Source: Nitrospirota bacterium (lineage in GTDB: Bacteria; Nitrospirota; Thermodesulfovibrionia; UBA6902; DSMQ01). Taken from it: a DNA stretch of 37,844 nt. The notes beneath the pieces are model-generated. The model was given only the letters and a program-made list of their open reading frames with translations. It did not search any database and had not been told where the DNA came from. Below, one piece after another: positions 32,169 through 37,844 of this stretch (position 1 is its first letter; each line of letters opens with the position of its first letter). Location: the NCBI GenBank assembly GCA_016212185.1, contig JACRGX010000056.1, forward strand, positions 95,240 through 133,083, given 5' to 3'. A program made the translations under genes and the position numbers.

Positions 32169-32207
32169 TATTAATTTTCCGTATTACTTATCTGATGAGT
32201 ATTACAC

Positions 32208-32315
32208 GGCACCCCATACTTCACTTTTATTAACCCCCCTCCTCAACTCTTTCCCCCTGTCCCCTTAAGATAATCTCCGAGCAGTGCTCTGCCGTGCTCG
32301 TCGTCATGGCAATAG
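32208..32315. repeat. Direct repeat, yajD 3' end (intact copy)
   Basis: The 108-bp partner of 31171-31279, in the same orientation, with most differences in a short C/T-rich patch. It covers the last 24 or so yajD codons and about 35 bp past the stop. Confidence 0.85.
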
Positions 32316-32587
32316 ATGCAGAGGTTTTCCCAGTTGGAGCCGTCAGGAGGATTGTTTTGGCGGTTGCCGTCTTTATGATGCACTGTGAGGAGGCGCCGGT
32401 CTTTGGAATCAAACTCCCTCCCGCATTTGGCGCATATCAGGCCGTGGATTTTCAGAGATTGCCCCCTGTAATCGGAGACAGGGGCCTTGCCCTCTTTTAA
32501 TTCCCGGACGATTTCAGAGGCGGTCTTGCCTGCGGCGGGCTTTTGCGGCCGGGGGTTTCTGAATTTTATTCGTTGTCTGCTTCCCAA
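32243..32587 (-). CDS. yajD: HNH endonuclease family protein YajD
   Basis: A 114-residue protein. The Zn-finger-type CAKCGREFDS and the HNH core LTVHHKDGNRQNNPPDGSNWENLCIYCHDDEH match E. coli YajD closely; a basic N-terminal extension replaces the usual start. The TTG at 32587 is preceded by GGGAGTGAG at good spacing. The physiological role of YajD is unknown. The 3' end and the sequence beyond it (32208-32315) are duplicated at 31171-31279 on the far side of higBA. Confidence 0.85.
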   Translation of the reverse strand: MGSRQRIKFRNPRPQKPAAGKTASEIVRELKEGKAPVSDYRGQSLKIHGLICAKCGREFDSKDRRLLTVHHKDGNRQNNPPDGSNWENLCIYCHDDEHGRALLGDYLKGTGGKS

Positions 32588-32623
32588 AACTCACTCCCAA
32601 ACAGCAATATATTCTGCAAATGA

Positions 32624-34266
<1,643 letters not shown>

Positions 34267-34274
34267 CACGGTCT

Positions 34275-34895
34275 TTAAGCAAGCGGCAGTTCTACATCCA
34301 TTACTTTTCTAAAACTTTTCCTGTGAATGGGGCAGGGACCGTACGCGCGTATGAGGCTTATGTGTTCTTTTGTGCCGTATCCCTTGTGTTTACTGAAATT
34401 ATATGGTGGGTATTTTTCATGATATAAATCCATTATGCTGTCTCTTATAACCTTTGCAATTATGGATGCTGCTGCGATGGAAGCGCTTATGGATTCGCCC
34501 TTGATGATGGATTTTTGCGGGATTTCAATTCCGGGGAGACGGACGGCGTCAATTAAGAGGATGCCGGGGTTTTGTTTTAAATGCCGGACTGCGGACTTCA
34601 TGGCAAGATACGTAGATTGCAGGATGTTTATCCTGTCTATTGCATCAGAGCTGACAATCCCGATGCCTATGGCAACTGCATTTGCCGTAATATCATTAAA
34701 AAGCCGGAGGCGTTCGTTAAGAGTGGTTAGTTTTGAATCCTTAAGGCCTTCAATTATGCGCCCTGCCGGCAGTATAACCGCCCCTGCTACCACAGGACCT
34801 GCGAGGGGTCCCCTGCCTGCCTCATCAAGGCCTGCAATTACCGGATAAGCGCGCCTAACTGTTTCATCAAACTGAAAGAGTGCGGAGGCATTCAT
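34275..34895 (-). CDS. rnhB: Ribonuclease HII
   Basis: A 206-residue RNase HII. The N-terminal IAGLDEAGRGPLAGPV carries the DE catalytic pair, LIDAV the third acid, and SASIAAASIIAKVIRD is the conserved helix. It removes ribonucleotides from RNA-DNA junctions. It follows rplS after nine bases, the common rplS-rnhB order. Confidence 0.96.
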   Translation of the reverse strand: MNASALFQFDETVRRAYPVIAGLDEAGRGPLAGPVVAGAVILPAGRIIEGLKDSKLTTLNERLRLFNDITANAVAIGIGIVSSDAIDRINILQSTYLAMKSAVRHLKQNPGILLIDAVRLPGIEIPQKSIIKGESISASIAAASIIAKVIRDSIMDLYHEKYPPYNFSKHKGYGTKEHISLIRAYGPCPIHRKSFRKVMDVELPLA

Positions 34896-34904
34896 GGCCT
34901 TCCT

Positions 34905-35252
34905 TTATGCGTTAAAGGATTTTTCTTTAACCTTTGCCGCCTTGCCTTTTTTACCGCGCAGGTAATAAAGTTTTGCTCGTCTTACATGCCCTTCTTTAAC
35001 AAGCTCTATCTTGTCTATCATCGGGGAATTAATCGGGAATATCCTTTCCACACCGATGCCGTAAGAAAGTTTTCTTACCGTAAACATCTCACGTGTGCCG
35101 CTTCCCCTGCGTGAAATCACAACGCCTTCGTAAGGCTGAAACCGTTCCTTGTCTCCCTCAACGACCCTGATATTCACCTTAACGGTGTCGCCTATGCCGA
35201 AAGAGGCGCGCTCTTTTTTATAACTGCTTTCTACAACTTTTATGGCATCCAT
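34905..35252 (-). CDS. rplS: 50S ribosomal protein L19
   Basis: A 115-residue L19: [55 protein letters not shown] and [17 protein letters not shown]. It lies at the 30S-50S interface. The start is one base after the trmD stop. Confidence 0.97.
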   Translation of the reverse strand: MDAIKVVESSYKKERASFGIGDTVKVNIRVVEGDKERFQPYEGVVISRRGSGTREMFTVRKLSYGIGVERIFPINSPMIDKIELVKEGHVRRAKLYYLRGKKGKAAKVKEKSFNA

Positions 35253-35253
35253 T

Positions 35254-35988
35254 TTATTCCTCTCCTTTTATCTCTGAAATTAAAAATTTATCAATATCAG
35301 TAAGCTGTATCTTTTCAATGAGGTCAGGCCTTATTTTAAGTGTTTTTCTCAGCGCCTCTTTTCTGCGCCAAAGCCATATTTCCTTATGATTGCCGGAAAT
35401 GAGGACCTCCGGCACCTTCATCCCCTCAAATTCTCCGGGCCTTGTAAAATGGGGATAGTCGAGCAAGCCCCATGAAAATGACTCTTCCTCAGCCGACCTT
35501 GCATCCCCGAGCGCTCCGGGAATAAGCCTTGCCGAGGCATCAATTACAATCAGCGCCGCCAGCTCCCCGCCTGTTAAAACATAATCGCCTACGGAAATTT
35601 CCTCATCCACAAGTGAGGTTGTTACCCTTTCGTCTATGCCCTCATACTTGCCGCATATAAAGACCAGCCGGGCGATTTCCTTTGAAAGCTCCTCAGCTTT
35701 AGTCTGTGTAAAAGGCTTTCCCTGTGGGCTTAAGAGTATAACCTTTCTCTTAACATCATCTTTTTTAAGATGGTCCACTGCCTTAAAGAGCGGCTCAGCC
35801 TTAATTACCATCCCTGCCCCGCCGCCAAAGGGGTAATCGTCAACTACCTTGTGCTTTCCTGACGCAAAATCTCTGATGTTATAGACCTTAATCTCAAGCA
35901 GGTGCTTTTCCTGAGCCCTTTTAAGAATACTCTCGTTAAGGTAGGCGGTTATTATATCAGGAAACAGCGTCAGGATATCGCATTTCAT
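35254..35988 (-). CDS. trmD: tRNA (guanine-N1)-methyltransferase
   Basis: A 244-residue SPOUT methyltransferase that makes m1G37. Typical features are [41 protein letters not shown] and the knot region [23 protein letters not shown] is present as YPHFTRP. In most bacteria rimM lies directly upstream; here the upstream gene is khpA, and between them is only a perfect palindrome. Confidence 0.97.
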   Translation of the reverse strand: MKCDILTLFPDIITAYLNESILKRAQEKHLLEIKVYNIRDFASGKHKVVDDYPFGGGAGMVIKAEPLFKAVDHLKKDDVKRKVILLSPQGKPFTQTKAEELSKEIARLVFICGKYEGIDERVTTSLVDEEISVGDYVLTGGELAALIVIDASARLIPGALGDARSAEEESFSWGLLDYPHFTRPGEFEGMKVPEVLISGNHKEIWLWRRKEALRKTLKIRPDLIEKIQLTDIDKFLISEIKGEE

Positions 35989-35998
35989 CTTAAAGTGT

Positions 35999-36042
35999 CA
36001 GTGTCAGTGAATAGTGTCAACTGACACTATTCACTGACACTG
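35999..36042. repeat. Perfect palindrome with 21-bp arms between khpA and trmD
   Basis: The arms 35999-36019 and 36022-36042 are exact reverse complements around two bases, made of AGTGTCA/TGACACT units. In the direction of the operon (minus) no U-run follows; the T-rich run (36043-36053) is on the other side, so it does not terminate the khpA-trmD message in the usual way. Confidence 0.95.
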
Positions 36043-36051
36043 TTTGTTTTT

Positions 36052-36282
36052 TTATTCCAAAATCTCAAGCACACAGTGCTTTCCGAGTTTTGCACCTGCC
36101 GCGCTTAAGATAGACCGCATAGCCCTTGCAGTTTTTCCCTGTTTACCGATTACCTTGCCGAGATCAGTCAGTGCGACCTTCAGTTCGTAAACAGTGGTTC
36201 TTTCCCCTGCCACTTCTGCCACAGAAACTTCCTCCGGCTTGTCAACCAAAGCCTTTGCCATGTGTTCAATCAATTCTCTCAT
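36052..36282 (-). CDS. khpA: KH-domain RNA-binding protein KhpA
   Basis: A 76-residue single KH domain with the GxxG loop in [19 protein letters not shown]. KhpA (YlqC) binds RNA, often as a heterodimer with KhpB, and is nearly always encoded between rpsP and rimM/trmD, as here. Start at ATG 36282 with a GGAGGTGGGG RBS just upstream. Confidence 0.95.
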   Translation of the reverse strand: MRELIEHMAKALVDKPEEVSVAEVAGERTTVYELKVALTDLGKVIGKQGKTARAMRSILSAAGAKLGKHCVLEILE

Positions 36283-36312
36283 GCCCCACCTCCATATGAG
36301 TGTTAGTGTCTT

Positions 36313-36549
36313 CTATACGCCGGAAATTTTCAAGAGTTTCTGAACGGTAGAAGACGGCTGCGCACCACAACTGAGCCAGTGTTTGGCCCTTTCTGTGTTT
36401 ATCTTGATTTCTGAAGGGTTAGTTAAAGGATTATAAGTCCCTAAAATTTCCAGAAACGGACCGTCTCTTCTGGACCTTGAGTCGCATACTATCACCCTGT
36501 AGAATGGTTTTTTCTTGCCGCCTTTTCTTGTAAGTCTGATCTTTACCAA
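36313..36549 (-). CDS. rpsP: 30S ribosomal protein S16
   Basis: A 78-residue S16: MVKIRLTRKGGKKKPFYRVIVCDSRSRRDGPFLEILGTYNP, split here by normal S16 features, and KHWLSCGAQPS. It is an assembly protein of the small subunit. It follows ffh after 23 bases and begins the ribosomal/tRNA part of the operon. Confidence 0.97.
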   Translation of the reverse strand: MVKIRLTRKGGKKKPFYRVIVCDSRSRRDGPFLEILGTYNPLTNPSEIKINTERAKHWLSCGAQPSSTVQKLLKISGV

Positions 36550-36572
36550 CTTTTTATCCCCCCAACAAAAAA

Positions 36573-37844
36573 TTAAAATTTGAAATTCAGCTTGCCCAGC
36601 CCGAATCCCTTGCCGTTTTTAAACATCTTAAGCATCTTTTTCATTCCAAGGTACTGTTTAAGCAGCCTGTTTACGTCAGTTACGGTAGTTCCGCTTCCTG
36701 AGGCTATCCTTTTTTTACGGCTGCCGTTAATTATAGCATAATTCTCCCGTTCCTGTCTGGTCATGGAATTTATTATAGCCTCAATCTTGACGACCTCGCG
36801 GTCATCCACCGAAACCCCCTTAAGCTGTTTGCCAAGCCCCGGGATCATACCGAGGATATTTTCAAGGGGCCCCATTTTGCGGAGCTGTTTAATCTGTGTT
36901 TTAAGGTCTTCAAAGCTAAACCTGTCTTCCCTGAACTTTTTCTGAAGCGTAAACGCATCCTGCATGTCTACTGCTTCCTGCGCCTTTTCCACAAGGCTTA
37001 CGACATCGCCCATGCCGAGTATCCTTGATGCCATCCTTTCGGGGTGAAAAGGCTCAAGCAGATCAATTTTTTCGCCGGTGCCGATAAATTTCACGGGCTT
37101 TCCCGTTACAGAAACAATTGAAAGCGCCGCGCCGCCGCGTGCATCGCCATCCATCTTTGTCAGGATAACCCCGTTTACATCAAGCCTGCTGTTAAATGCG
37201 GTTGCAATATTGACTGCGTCCTGTCCTGTCATGGCATCTGCCACAAAAAGGATTTCCTTTGGCTTTGCCTCGGCCTTGATGTTTTCAAGCTCCTTCATCA
37301 GGTCCTCATCCACATGCATTCTGCCTGCGGTGTCCAGAATGACAATGTCCATGCCTTCGGAGTTTGCCTTCTTAAGGGCATCTGAGCAGACCTTTACAGG
37401 GTCATCCCCTGCCTTTGTGCCGTAAACAGGCACATTTATCTGCGAGCCTAAAGAGATGAGCTGTTCAATGGCTGCGGGTCTTGCCGTGTCTATTGCAACA
37501 AGCATCGGACGCCTTCCGTCTTTTTTAAAGCCTTTTGCAAGCTTTGCGCAGGTAGTGGTTTTGCCTGAGCCGTGAAGCCCGGCAAGCATTATGACCGTTG
37601 GGGGATTGGGTGCAAGGTGAATCTTGCTGTGACTGCCGCCCATAAGGTTGCAGAGTTCATCATAAACAATCTTGACGACCTGCTGTCCGGGGGTAATGCT
37701 CTCAAGGACTGCCTTGCCGACAGCCCGCTCTTTTACCTTGTCAGTAAAGTCCTTGACGACCTTAAAGTTGACGTCTGCCTCAAGCAGGGCAATCCTGACC
37801 TCTTTCATGGCGGCGGCAATATCCTCTTCCTTAAGAAAGCCGCG
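36573..37844 (-). CDS. ffh: Signal recognition particle protein Ffh, N-terminus cut by window end
   Basis: The frame is open to the last base; the visible part starts GFLKEEDIAAAMKEVRIALL, so roughly 25 N-terminal residues are missing. The G-domain motifs are GLHGSGKTTTCAKLA, DTARPAAIEQL, DTAGRMH and TKMDGDARGG. The methionine-rich M domain (GMIPGLGKQL, RKKRIASGSGTTVTDVNRLLKQ) ends MLKMFKNGKG. Ffh binds 4.5S RNA and signal sequences and docks with FtsY. It heads the rpsP-khpA-trmD-rplS-rnhB cluster. Confidence 0.97.
   Translation of the reverse strand, partial: RGFLKEEDIAAAMKEVRIALLEADVNFKVVKDFTDKVKERAVGKAVLESITPGQQVVKIVYDELCNLMGGSHSKIHLAPNPPTVIMLAGLHGSGKTTTCAKLAKGFKKDGRRPMLVAIDTARPAAIEQLISLGSQINVPVYGTKAGDDPVKVCSDALKKANSEGMDIVILDTAGRMHVDEDLMKELENIKAEAKPKEILFVADAMTGQDAVNIATAFNSRLDVNGVILTKMDGDARGGAALSIVSVTGKPVKFIGTGEKIDLLEPFHPERMASRILGMGDVVSLVEKAQEAVDMQDAFTLQKKFREDRFSFEDLKTQIKQLRKMGPLENILGMIPGLGKQLKGVSVDDREVVKIEAIINSMTRQERENYAIINGSRKKRIASGSGTTVTDVNRLLKQYLGMKKMLKMFKNGKGFGLGKLNFKF

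Noticed and set aside
35999-36055. Intrinsic terminator between khpA and trmD
   Set aside because: The T-run lies on the plus strand side, but both neighbouring genes read on the minus strand; no plus-strand gene ends here.

Overview
The window looks like chromosomal DNA of a Gram-negative, probably anaerobic or microaerophilic bacterium. The mix of System II cytochrome c maturation (ResB/CcsA), a P460-type c-type cytochrome, ferredoxin-dependent 2-oxoacid oxidoreductase genes and moderate GC would suit Nitrospirota of the Thermodesulfovibrio type. That assignment is inference from gene content, not a database match. No rRNA, tRNA or CRISPR array was seen.

Layout. 1-1.9 kb: end of resB and all of ccsA. 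2.0-3.7 kb: recN. 4.0-8.9 kb: a VorD-type ferredoxin and a VorB-type 2-oxoacid oxidoreductase alpha subunit, separated by two oxidative pentose phosphate genes (pgl, gnd), a DUF362 gene and a P460 cytochrome. 8.9-9.8 kb: rplM-rpsI. 9.9-12.1 kb: argC-argJ. 12.2-20.1 kb: a defence-type island with a type I restriction-modification system (hsdR, hsdM, hsdS) carrying a RelBE-like pair inside the operon, a frameshifted NYN ribonuclease gene, and an XRE regulator/ImmA-type metallopeptidase pair behind a palindromic operator. 20.1-22.2 kb: argD and argF on the minus strand. 22.4-27.5 kb: murQ, mnmA, a DUF72 protein with a histone-H1-like tail, a small membrane ORF, and argS, followed by a CopD-like membrane gene to 28.0 kb. 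28.3-30.9 kb: an AT-rich four-gene operon ending in a dCTP deaminase-family gene and containing an HEIGH metallopeptidase. 31.4-32.6 kb: a HigBA-type pair flanked by a duplicated yajD 3' end. 32.7-33.9 kb: tgt. 33.9-37.8 kb, minus strand: ffh (partial), rpsP, khpA, trmD, rplS, rnhB and a DUF2784 membrane gene.

Two themes stand out. First, tandem 7-8 base repeats, often arranged as imperfect or perfect hairpins, occur between genes and also inside housekeeping genes (recN, argC, argJ, mnmA, argS, tgt), where they add short protein inserts or tails. A perfect 83-bp inverted repeat brackets gnd. Second, accessory modules of defence type interrupt otherwise ordinary core genes. The operon at 28.27-30.93 kb (two unknown proteins, a metallopeptidase and a dCTP deaminase homologue) is the best candidate for an undescribed system, possibly nucleotide-depletion immunity. 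This is a hypothesis from gene content only.
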